Assembly: GCF_016859285.1 (NCBI RefSeq)
Contig: NC_053403.1
Span: forward strand, 20,559,448 to 20,623,447
Length of the DNA: 64,000 nucleotides
Origin: Xiphias gladius
Taxonomy: Eukaryota; Chordata; Actinopteri; Istiophoriformes; Xiphiidae
Direction of reading: 5' to 3'
Positions within the stretch are counted from its first letter, which is position 1; each line of letters opens with the position of its first letter. The notes under the pieces were generated by a model. The model was not told the DNA's origin. It saw only the letters and a list, made by a program, of their open reading frames with translations, and ran no database searches. This document shows, in pieces, positions 48,600 through 64,000 of this stretch. Position numbers and translations under genes: made by a program.

Positions 48600-50335
48600 A
48601 TCAGTGGAGAAAGGGAGCCCAGAGAGGGGGGAGAGAGAGAGGAATGAGAGAGAGAGAGAGCAGGGCTGGGAGTTTTTTGAGTCGGTTAGAAAAGGAAATC
48701 AAAATGGTGCAGGAAAGAAAAAAGAACTCAAAAAGTTTTCTTATTTGATGTATGCTGTAATGATTCTGACCAAGCTGTACAAAGTTTAGCCTACTCTTGT
48801 TGAAATTCAAAAAGAAATCTTTTGCTTTTTCTAAAGGAAAGTGGGTGGGTGGGTGGTGGGGTGGCATCAAAACAAACATTTCACATATTTAAAAGAGGGG
48901 CTACCATGTTTTTTGGTGAAGAATGAAAGCTTCATTGACACAGGAGAAGGTAAAAATTTAAATTATAGCTCTCACTTCTGGAGTTCCTTCTATCAGAAAG
49001 TAAGAAATTATATTTGCTTGCATGATATTTTAGCACTGTTAACTAAGCTGTGTTTTTCTTACTGTTGGTGATGCTTTATATTGGAAATTGTCACTGAATG
49101 CTTACAATTTTGGAGCAACACCAATTACACAATTTCTTTACAATTAGACTGTAACTATGAAGAAGTGAGTTGTAATCTACATTGTTACCTTGTAAACGAT
49201 GAAAAACAGTATGATATGTTTGGGTAAAACTGGGCATACAGATAAAGTTTAAGAGCCCTAGTCAGTCAACACATACAACTATACAACAAAACAAGTTAAA
49301 ACAAAAAGGCCTCCTTAGCCTTTTTTTTTTTTTTTTTTTTTTTTACAGAGTACTTATCAATGTTTACACACAAACAGGACGTATGTGGTTTTTATTTTGT
49401 GGTGTATTTTGTTTAAGCTGTTTTTGAATTAAAAATAAAAAAAACTGATTTACCTAGGTCCACCGCTCTCATGCTAATTCTTTGCTGCACCTTTTTTGGG
49501 AGTGTTCCGTCATTCTGGGAACATCTGTGAGTGCTAAACTCAGTGAATCTCACTAAATAGCTCGTGAATAAAAATTAATAACCAGGCTTATATTTCTTTT
49601 TACAGTGCTTTAGGGGAGTAAAAATTTAAAAAAGCTTGAAAAATGAGAAAGCTCTGCTGTATTGTACAATTTTCAGGCTGTTTGTGAAACTTTAACTGTT
49701 GTGTAGTCGTGGATCAGTGAACTGCATTGAGTCTCTTAGATTTAGAGCACTGATTGCACTCTTATTACAGTAAGCACAACTTAAAAGCACATATGCATAC
49801 AAGAACAGTGAATATATACAGTAAAAACCATAATAACATCACAGGGAGGCAAAGTAGTGAGTGACAGTAGTTTAGGTTTGGGAAGAAAATTTGGTTTTGA
49901 AGGATGGATTTGTGGGTTTTCTGGCTAACCAGTGGTCTCTGTTTGCTTTGGCATGTGTCACTGTGCTCTGATTGTTAGTTTATGATTTTCAAGAGAATTT
50001 AAACCTAAAAGAGTATACAGAAAGATGAAATTGAGTCATACTGACTAATGTCTAAAATATTAGAACTGTAACAGGGGAGTTGTAACATGGGGTTTGTACT
50101 TGCTGTAACTGTGTGTCACTGTATATCTTGAAAGCTGGATTGATTGTATCTATTTGGCATGGTCAGTAAAAACAGCTTGGATGAACTCACACTTTGCTGT
50201 TGTTCTCATCATTTCTCACTTTGTATATTGACTGGACGATTTTCTGCATGTACTTGTATACACAAAAACTAAAAATAATGTCCACTAGGGATGGGGGGGA
50301 AACGTTGATTGTTAAATGTTGACTCTAAATAAATT
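48600..50335 (+). other. stmn4: probable stmn4 3' untranslated region and flank
   Basis: Follows the stop codon without a further acceptor or reading frame. Candidate poly(A) signals AATAAA are at 49,434-49,439 and 50,328-50,333. A GA-rich run lies at 48,610-48,665 and a T run of about 24 at 49,320-49,344. The true 3' end is not determined. Confidence 0.45.
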
Positions 50336-50339
50336 TTCA

Positions 50340-51640
50340 CAACAAGAATAGACGTCAAAGTTGGGATAAAAACTTTAATAAAGCATTTTAATATTGTTTA
50401 CAATAAAATCAGAACACGGTTATTATAAAATGTGATTTAAAACAGCTATGAAACATTAGATAACTAAATAAGACAAAATAGGAAAAACATACAGACCCAC
50501 AAAAATGTATGTAACCATAGCATATACAGATATATATTTTCAACAACACCTCTTTCAAGACTCAGTTGTCTACTGGATTTAAACTGCATTAAGCAATTTT
50601 TCACCACTAGGGGACAGAAAGAAACACAGCTCTTTGCAGTTCTTTGATACTTTCAATATATCAAGGTCTTATGGCTAACATGTTATAAGCCCGGTTACAC
50701 TGTGGTAAGTGGCACAGTGATATTCATTTGCATGTCTTCTTGAAATACGTGGTGCGAGAGGCCTTGTGACATAGGGACAAGTCAAATGGTTAGTTGGTAA
50801 TTACTACAGCTGGCAAGCAAACTGCTAACATATCAAGCCAGGTACATGCTAGCACTAATAAATCACAATAGTCAAAAAAGGCTCTTTCACATTAGTCAGT
50901 CATTTGAATTAGCGATAACTTAAAAATATTGCTAGGTTTAAGTTAGAAATTGGTGAAATTAACATTTACAGTAAGCTGAAAGAGTGGTATGACACTGCAC
51001 CTCACACAGGTACAGCCCACTGTGATCACCTCTGTCCCCCAGTCTGAAGTCATATTTGTTCCTTGCTTGCCTTTGCCTTTGTTATTTTGCCTTTGCCTCG
51101 GGACTCTGAAGTGAGATTGAAAAATAATTCACGGCTGAATATACACAGATGGTATCATTATCAGATTAATAAAGACTACAGTATTATATTTTGTTCAGTT
51201 TGATTGTACTGGAAGTGACCGTGGACAGGGATGAAACAAAAAGAAATTAACTGAAGCCATTCAATCTGTCTAATTCAATTCAGTGTATTTCCATTCAGTT
51301 TAGTACAATGAATGGAACACCATTTTCACTTTTCACGCAGCAATGGGAGGTTAATCAGAGAGAAAACTGCCACCACTGTCTTTGACATAAATATTTCGAA
51401 GTGTATGAGGTTTTTGTCATGCGTAGTGTTAAGAGAAATTGCAGTTTGAAGTCTTGAGGCCACCTCAGGCTAACCTCAGTGTTTGACACTTGATAATAAA
51501 CATCGGTTAACTTTTGGTTTTAATATTCTCATTACTTCAAGCGACAATAAAAATTACATTTTCCCAAATTTTATATGTCATAATGTACACTTATTCATCA
51601 ACAAATGCCAAATAAATCAAATGTTCTCTTTTCTTGTGCT
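50340..51640. other. intergenic, no gene seen
   Basis: No exon or recognised repeat. Confidence 0.45.
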
Positions 51641-51644
51641 ATAT

Positions 51645-51647
51645 GTA

Positions 51648-51694
<47 letters not shown>

Positions 51695-51723
51695 ATATAT
51701 ATATATATGTATATATATATATG

Positions 51724-51782
<59 letters not shown>

Positions 51783-51832
51783 GTTTATATATATATATAT
51801 ATATAATTTTTATATATATATATATATATATA

Positions 51833-51899
<67 letters not shown>

Positions 51900-51900
51900 T
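51645..51900. repeat. (TA)n/(GTATAT)n microsatellite
   Basis: Some 255 bases of TA repeats with interspersed GT or TTTT interruptions, including a duplicated 'tataatttttatatatata' block at about 51,800-51,850. Open frames of Tyr/Ile on both strands are artefacts. It lies about 200 bp from the truncated 3' end of the il17-like gene. Confidence 0.97.
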
Positions 51901-52097
51901 AAACCAATAATTCATTGGTTTACACTTCTGAATGATGCCTGCTCTGATTATGTCCCTCCTTAGCAACTTTTTTCAACAGGAAATGCATCAGATTAAGTGA
52001 TAAAAATGCCTTTAAACATTTCACTTGCAAAATTGCATTTTACTGTGTTTGATTGTTAGGTTGACCCAAGCCAACCTAATGAACTTAATGTATTTTT

Positions 52098-52302
52098 TTA
52101 AGCATGCACACAAGATTTTAGCACTAGAAACAAAACCAGAAACAAAAAAAACAAAAGAAACAACAACAAAAAAAGAAGCTGGTAGTAGATTGGTTTAACC
52201 TCCAGGGCAGCATCCTCACTGCCTCCCTGCAGGCTCAGACAGCCAGAGGTCAGGCACTGAGCAAGGGAGATCCTTCTGGGCAATGATGTCACACAAAAGT
52301 CT
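52098..52302 (-). CDS. il17-like exon 3 (last visible), C-terminus replaced
   Basis: The acceptor is ctctccag|AGA. It completes the Arg codon of the previous exon and reads DFCVTSLPRRISLAQCLTSG then CLSLQGGSEDAALEVKPIYY and Q, the first half of the cystine-knot region of fish IL-17A/F. After the Gln codon at 52,179-52,181 the frame runs into a T-rich tract on this strand (LLFLLLFLLFF...) and stops at 52,098-52,100. The expected ending with GCTCV is absent. Confidence 0.75.
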
Positions 52303-52698
52303 CTGGAGAGGCATGAAAAGTGGAAAAAAAAAAAAGAGGAGAAAATTGGTATTTCAGGCTTTAAACATTAAAAACTGAAAGCTGAATGACCAAACACATG
52401 TTAAATGGGTGATTTTTAGCTCTTACCATGTAAAGCAATGAATGAAAAATGTCATTAAGGTCCCTCAGACTTCAGCAATGCCTCACCTGTACGTCCACGG
52501 TGACAGAGGCATGTTGGCAATGAATAAGGCAGACATGCTGGCGATCTGAGGCTTCACTGAGAGTCTCACTGTCTTGCCCTTCAGTCCAGTTCCACTCCCC
52601 AACTTTACAGAGATGGTGGTGTGTAAGAGTGTGGCCAGGCCCAGCATCAACAAAGTTCTCAACAACTGAAAACAAGACACCAAACAGCCCAGGGGCAT
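52098..52698 (-). CDS. interleukin-17A/F-like cytokine, apparently truncated
   Basis: Two exons (52,487-52,665 and 52,098-52,302) join in phase across AG|A. Exon 2 encodes a hydrophobic leader (LLRTLLMLGLATLLHTTIS) and the mature start, ending NMPLSPWTY-R, the 'SPWTY(R)' block typical of fish IL-17 cytokines. Exon 3 carries PRRISLAQCLTSGCLSLQGG, with the first two knot cysteines, and KPIYYQ. IL-17 family proteins are secreted dimers acting through IL-17 receptors in mucosal defence. The start is uncertain: fish il17a/f genes usually have a short first exon not found here, but an in-frame ATG at 52,698 (MPLGCLVSCFQ) would also give a signal peptide if the 52,665 acceptor is not used. The segment after YYQ, which should contain the last cysteines, is replaced by a T-rich tract, so the gene may be a pseudogene or have lost or misassembled its end. 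An il17 gene next to mcm3 matches mammalian IL17A/IL17F-MCM3 synteny. Confidence 0.72.
52125..52178. repeat. A-rich tract breaking the il17-like exon
   Basis: Plus-strand A-rich sequence with CAA and GAA interruptions abuts the intact coding sequence exactly at the IYYQ codons. It could be the tail of a retroposed insertion or expanded simple sequence. Confidence 0.6.
52487..52665 (-). CDS. il17-like exon 2 (leader and mature N-terminus)
   Basis: The acceptor is cttgttttcag|TTG and the donor TACAG|gtgagg. 59 codons plus two bases. The reading frame was chosen over the alternative open frame because it gives SPWTY at the junction and joins the IL-17 frame of exon 3. Confidence 0.75.
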
Positions 52699-54595
52699 TT
52701 TTAGAGCTTTATCGGCTATAAAACATGAAAAACGAATGTGAAAACAGCAGCTAAAGCCAAATCCAGCAAAGGATGGAGAAAGAAGCAAACTAGGGTGATC
52801 TACAAAAATGCATCCAATACTTTTAGTCTGTTTTTGTGTCTGTTGTCAGTTCGTGCTTGGCTGGATTTACAAGTAGTCAATTAATTAATAAGTGAAGGTT
52901 TGAGTGGTATTATTGATTTTTGAATACTGACACATTCTGAATGACGGAAAAGTAAAGTTTCAGATATCTCTCATTTGCTTCTCAATTTTAAGACCTACAG
53001 TATGAAATTTGGAATCAAAAGTCAAAAATTACACTAACTTTGCATACAGTGTGATCACATTCTATCAAACAGCTAACATTATGTCATATAACCTTAAATC
53101 ACACTTTTATGTGTAATTGTATGAACATCAATACGATAAGGAAAAGTTATGTCTACATTCTCTACATTCCCTCTGTGTTTATATGCAGGCAGACTGTGTT
53201 GGTCTGTGCTGCCAAGATGTGTGGTGCATTTCTGGTATGACTGTCACTGATTTTAAAGATACACATATTGATCATTAAACAAGATAAAGTTCTGTCTTTT
53301 TGTGGTTGGCATTTCATTCCTTGTTCACCTCCATCACGTTTCATTCTCTACCTACAGTATGTATGTATATTTCTTATTGTCTTAGATTATGTCATTACAA
53401 TATATGGCAACATACATTTCAAATATACAGAGAAAAAAATGACTTGAAAAGGCCTTCTTACAGTCTTATACAATTGATGATAGTTTGTACTTTATCTTTT
53501 ATGTTCAAAGACTCTGAAGTTCTTTTCACTTAAACCTATTTTGACCTGTCATAATTCAAAGTACATAAAAAACATTATAATTCCCATGTGGAATTTCAAG
53601 GTATGATTAGCTAGCTCACACCTACATTTGTCTGACCTGTTCCTTCCTGTCAAAATGTGTGAAAATGTCTAATTTTAAAATAAGCCTGCACGTGTGATCT
53701 ATTTCTGAAAGCAGAAAAAAAAAAATCTAAAGCATGTTCAACTGCATGGCTTCACAGAACTGATAACGTCCAACACTACGGCATAATTTTGTTACATTAT
53801 CCTATTAAGAAAATAAGTACGACAAGTAATTTACATTGAACTTCCTAAACATTGATTTTTTATTTTTATTTTTTCATCCGACTGGACCTTCACACTGCCA
53901 ATCCACTGTTATCAATGTAGGTCAAGGAAATGCTGACGGGGGTCAGAGACAAAGCACGCGATAACATCTTCTCTCTTCATGCATCATATGAGTGAGCCTA
54001 CTAACTGAAGTAAAGAGAAATGGTTTGAGAAATGGATGAAGTTTGACAATTTCATGTGAAACTGTTTTGTTGTCATTGGCATCTCTATTACACCCGCAAT
54101 AAGCATACAATTTTTCAATCTTTTTTTCAGTAATAGTTTGAAATTCTATTGATATATTGACAAGTGTAGTTTTTTTGTGATTCTTGGTCCCAGGATAAAT
54201 ATTACTTAACTATGCACCTGTGGCTGAAAGGATAATAAAATTATGGTTAAATATTCTGAAAGACTAATGTTGTATGACGGAGGGAGGTGAGAAGAATGAA
54301 AGGAAAGTTAAATGTGAGCATTTAATTCCAAGTCACTAAAGAGGATCCCCCTCTTTAATTCAGAAACCTAGTGCAATATGCGTTTGAATGTGGTCCTGCT
54401 CCATTTTTTTTCCTCTTGCCCACATTCTAAAACAAAAATAAATGGAAGGAATCTTTGTATCAGGTGGAAGTTTAAACTTGCAATAACTGAGTTTTTGACC
54501 AGCAGTGTCTTATGATCTCAACCTGACCCTAACCATATCCTAAATTATCTGTGACTACCCCCCAGCATTGTTTACCATTGACATGTCATTACCTT
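52670..54595. other. il17 upstream flank, no further gene seen
   Basis: I searched the minus strand for a short first exon with a start codon and found none I could support. AT-rich sequence. Confidence 0.4.
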
Positions 54596-54599
54596 TTCA

Positions 54600-56240
54600 G
54601 TTGATAAGGTAAACTTGCATGCAAAAAGCTGCTTATTTAGACATCCAGTAGTTACTGAGCAACATAATCATTATTTGGAGTCATGTTGCTGGCCGCCTGG
54701 TCAATGCATGTCCAATATTTTTAAGCTCCGTCTTTGGACTCTACCAACTCCTGAGAAATATATCTGTCTCTTTAACTTAAATGCTCCACTATGTTCACAT
54801 CCTATTAGCCTTATATTTGAACTTACCGATTCAGCCCTCCCTTCAGTGCTCCTTCATAAGCGCCGCCCCCCAAATTAATGGACGCGCATTACCATGGCAA
54901 TGACACAATGGCGGTATTCAGAGCTTCTTATAAGGCGTGGAAGTGGATACTCCAAATCAAAACAAACCTTATAATATAAAACGTCATCAAACAAATGACA
55001 TGCAAACAAACAGCATCAAAAATACAAAGGAGTATAAACTAGCGAGAGTTAGTTGTTCAGGTTGTTATTACTGAACTACAGTGACCGAAGACAGGACCGT
55101 AGGTTTGTAACTACACTAACAAGGTAGGTAACGTTACCTGGCATAGCATTTCGAATTATGCATCAATCCAAATAATCCAAGCGGCTAGACAAATACCATG
55201 ATATACAACAAACAAGAAGACAGCAAAGTGTCGCTACAGTTGTTGCTTCAAGCTAACGTGCAGAGAAGACGAGACGGTATCCCAGACCCAGCAAACCATC
55301 TGCAGACAGCGATACTCATAACTCCCCTGCTACTATAGCTAACATCATACCAGCACCATATCTTGAAAAACTAGAAAGTAAATCGAATGTCTGTGGTCAG
55401 GTATTTATTGTTACCGGACACACAAATGTGATACCGGTACCTGCTTGCCAACTAACCAGTTGGTATTTGCTATCACAAACAATAGCAAACAGGACAAAAC
55501 AATACTGACATACTGGCACTGTGAAACTTAGCTAAACTAATGTTTTACACACCTTTCACGCAGAAACAGAGCAACCTATGCATCTATCTTAACGCCTTTC
55601 AACTCTCGAAGGTCTCTCCACCACGATTGGACTGGTCATCAGGACTACCAGGACAAATCGCCGTGGGCCGTGAAGTGGGCCAATACAAAATCCACAAAGT
55701 TTTTAAAGGTTTTACCAGCCCTGTCACTCTTCTTACTGGGCCTCTCTATGTGCCTGTCATTCGAGGTGCGGGCCCAGCTGATAAGCCGAGAGTTGAATTT
55801 CTTTCACAGTCCAACCATACAGTCTCCAATGTTGGAAGGCCTCACAGATGCTAATGAGGGTCGCCCCCCTCACCTGATCATAGCCTTTCTTTTTCAACTT
55901 TCGTTCCTCAGACCTTCTCCTTTTAGCCTGTTTGCCATCTGTCCTTCTCTGCTATGTAGCATGTTAGTATGCCCCTGAATTACCATCTCTCTCGCTCCCG
56001 CTGCCCCGTTTTATTCCCTTCCCCCTCCTGAAAACAAAACTGAGAGCAGTAAGAGAAGTGAACCAAAACAATAAAATTGTGGGTTGGACAACTAAACAAT
56101 GAGCTGAAACTTGCTATAAAGTTCGATAAAGCTGACGGAAGCTGCAGATTCAGGTGATAATTCCCTGTCAGCAGTTTTCAGTTTTTCATTGTCAAATTGT
56201 TTTGTCATTGTCATTTGATACACTTAAACTTTTATTTAAA
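54600..56240. repeat. dispersed repeat family A, copy 5, split by a 1.2-kb segment
   Basis: The left part, 54,600-54,810, has 'gcttatttagacatccagta', 'ggagtcatgttgctggcc', 'tgcatgtccaatat', 'accaactcctgagaa', 'aatgctccactatgttcac'. The right part, 56,040-56,240, has 'gaaccaaaacaataaaattg', 'acaatgagctgaaact' and 'caggtgataattccctgtca'. The segment between (54,830-56,030) is foreign to the family. Confidence 0.55.
54830..56030. other. CpG-clustered segment inside a family A repeat, identity unknown
   Basis: CpG dinucleotides are denser at about 54,850-55,320 than elsewhere in the neighbourhood, and a donor-like AACAAG|gtaggt occurs at 55,123. A 104-codon plus-strand frame (55,540-55,854) has no domain I recognise. 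The placement between the two halves of a dispersed repeat argues for an inserted mobile element. A small non-coding gene promoter is the alternative. Confidence 0.35.
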
Positions 56241-56399
56241 TCTCTATTACAACCGATTTAAGCATACCATTTTTCAGTTTGAGCTTTTTTAAAATAATAG
56301 TTTCTCATTCTGGGCCAGAATGTCAATGGCATTCGCTTTTCTTGCCAAGAGTTATTTATCTGTACAATAAATAATCTGTACAATAAATAAACCACAGTC

Positions 56400-56700
56400 A
56401 GCACCTGGTAATCTTAGTTTAGCATGAAGACTGAAAACTGGGGGTAACAGTTAGCCTGGCTCTGTCCAAAGACAGCCAAATCCTTTGTAAAATCACACTA
56501 CATTTTAACCAGTAAAGCTATAGCATGTTACACTTAGGTTTATGTACAGATTAAATAAATGTGATATACTGTGTTAATTAGTCAACTTTAGAGAAGCTGG
56601 TAGGCAAATTTTGTTACCTTTTGGTAGAGCCAGGGTTGTAGCCTTATATTTATTACATATTATGAGAATATGATTATGATGTATCTACCTTGTCATCTAT
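56400..56700. repeat. dispersed repeat family B, fold-back copy
   Basis: The left arm, 'gtaacagttagcctggctct', is mirrored by the right arm 'ttggtagagccagggttgta', with 'taggtttatgtacagattaa' and 'gagaagctggtaggcaaatt' in between on the right. The two arms are the same family word in opposite orientations. Confidence 0.55.
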
Positions 56701-56704
56701 GCAA

Positions 56705-57690
56705 ATAAGATAAAACAAAAACATTTAAAAGTCATTAAGATGAGACAAAATGATTTAAATGCAAGCTTCTCAAGCTTTCTCTTAGGCTTTGATACCAGCT
56801 CTCACAAGCAATTACAGGTAATTGCCCTGGTATTTTTCAATGTACCTCACATTATTGAGAGCTGAGAGGATAAGTCACAGGATTTCAGTATTTTGTTTAT
56901 TCAAATAGTCACTATGATCATCACCAAACCCCAGCTATAAGTGAAAAACTAAAACTAAACTTGGACTTAGCTCAACTGAAAGATGTGAGGAAGGCACAAG
57001 CTGTAGCATTTGTTGCAAATGTTATGAGCCAGCTGTTGGTGTTAATACCTAGAGGCTTCTTATGTGCTTGATGGTGGCAGCGGTTTCAAGCTCGTCAGGG
57101 GTTGGTGCGTGAAATTAGTCATTCTTGGTCGTATCTCCAGACTGATCAGAGCCACAGTCATGTTACATTATGGAGCCAAAAATCATACTGTGCATCTAAA
57201 ATGTGTGGGTGCAAAGATGCTCTGTTTCCCCCACCACCTAAAATATTTGACTCAGGGTAAGCTTGTTCAATTTACAAAGGAGAAGTGTGATAATGATGGT
57301 GGAATCGGAACAGCGATGTCCAAACCAGTCAAGACATGTTCAACTCTGAGTTACCTTCCTCCCACACAAAATGAGGTCTGGATTCATTGGGGATTCCAAA
57401 TAAAATGTTTCTTATAAACAAACCAGTAAACTTGCAGGAAGAGGTTTAATCACTTGACTCTTTGTTGACCATTTTTCCAACTAAGTTTACTGTCAAAAAA
57501 AAAAAAAAAAAAATTACATAAAATACAGCCAGGGTCGGTTTCCAGCAAAACCTGGGAGATAACAGAACAAATTCACCAGCATTAGGCAAACAGTGATTTC
57601 CACCGCATGTATAGTATGTAGGTACTTTACATATGAAGTAACATGCTGTATCATAGCACTTTCAATTCATTTAAGAATCTAAGCCATTTC
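56705..57690. other. intergenic, no gene seen
   Basis: The plus-strand frame 57,064-57,417 has no recognisable domain. An A run lies at 57,495-57,512. Confidence 0.4.
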
Positions 57691-57703
57691 CAAAGCATGA
57701 CAT

Positions 57704-58156
57704 TTTATTTAATACACAACTAGTTAATGAAGAATTTCAAAACTTGTCTTCAACTATATACAAACTCAGACAACAGAAGTATTGGTAAAACTACTTATTA
57801 ATGTCCCCATTATGCCGCAATAATGCACAAGACACTGCTAAAACTGTACATGCACTGGGCAGCAATACCCTTCTACCTTTATCCTATGAACTGAAATTTT
57901 CATTAATTACACTAACAGTAATCTGTTGATACATGGTAATAAAGACATTACAAAGTAACACTGCCTGAAAAGAAACAGGCACATATGTGAATAGACTTGA
58001 TGCTTTTGCACTACATTTTAGACTGCATTTTAAGAAATGGAATGAAAAACAGCATGAAAACAAATGAGATGTCTAATATCAGGTGAAACAAATGTAGTTT
58101 GATATAAAATCACTCTCTCTTTCAAAGTGCATGTAATCGATTTCAGAAACAGTCCC
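57704..58156 (-). other. mcm3: probable mcm3 3' untranslated region
   Basis: Follows the stop codon at 58,157-58,159 on the minus strand. A poly(A) signal AATAAA (plus-strand TTTATT) lies at 57,704-57,709. The actual end is not determined. Confidence 0.4.
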
Positions 58157-63965
<5,809 letters not shown>

Positions 63966-64000
63966 TTAGGTGAGATAGTAACAATGTGAGTAAGGTTCTT

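Noticed and set aside
51483..51966. Tyr/Ile-rich frames of about 100-120 codons on both strands
   Set aside because: Pure by-products of the TA repeat.
55540..55978. Two overlapping plus-strand frames of about 100 codons
   Set aside because: They overlap in different frames, have no domain, and lie in a segment that looks like an insertion.
57064..57417. 117-codon plus-strand frame between il17 and mcm3
   Set aside because: No recognisable domain. I also checked it as a possible missing il17 exon on the other strand and found no match.

Overview
The window looks like nuclear DNA of a spiny-rayed (percomorph) teleost. It has split vertebrate genes with GT-AG introns, roughly 40% GC, long CA/TA microsatellites, and many decayed transposable elements of types common in fish (L2-clade LINEs with ATTGA or TTGCC tails, Tc1/mariner, hAT with BED fingers, a Penelope-like element, tRNA-derived SINEs, a SCAN-type Ty3/gypsy gag). 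The organism is inferred from these features, not from any sequence search. No bacterial-type operon, CRISPR array, rRNA or intact tRNA gene was seen.

Layout. From 1 to about 36.9 kb there is no gene I can support apart from a candidate signal-peptide exon on the minus strand (3112-3221) that would belong to a gene running off the left edge. The rest of that region is intergenic sequence with nested repeats: an L2 3' end (7.9-8.7 kb), a solo LTR (11.3-11.8 kb), a gag fragment (15.0-15.9 kb), a hAT fragment (17.3-18.1 kb), a Tc1 element with both ends and TA duplications (19.8-21.4 kb), a 5'-truncated L2 with reverse transcriptase (25.0-27.6 kb) and several copies of shared dispersed repeats.

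From about 36.95 to 50.4 kb lies stmn4 (plus strand). It has a probable CCAAT/CRE-like promoter and non-coding exon near 37 kb and five coding exons between 41,918 and 48,599 that together encode 188 residues closely matching the stathmin-4 pattern. Its introns hold a second Tc1 element, SINEs, a 1.3-kb CA/TA repeat array and a rearranged Penelope-like element.

From 52.1 to 52.7 kb are two minus-strand exons of an interleukin-17A/F-like cytokine, apparently cut short before the last cysteine-bearing strand. From 58.1 kb to the right edge are the last 13 coding exons of mcm3 (minus strand), encoding most of the helicase subunit from the OB fold to the stop codon. Its N-terminal exons lie beyond the window. 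An il17 gene beside mcm3 matches the mammalian IL17A-IL17F-MCM3 neighbourhood.

The three genes do not form one pathway: stmn4 encodes a neuronal microtubule regulator, il17 a secreted cytokine, and mcm3 a DNA replication helicase subunit. The points most worth a second look are the truncated il17 gene, a TG-repeat tract that replaces the polypyrimidine tract at a stmn4 acceptor, the head-to-head Penelope copy, the SCAN-like gag, and the unassigned signal-peptide exon. I found no convincing new molecular system.
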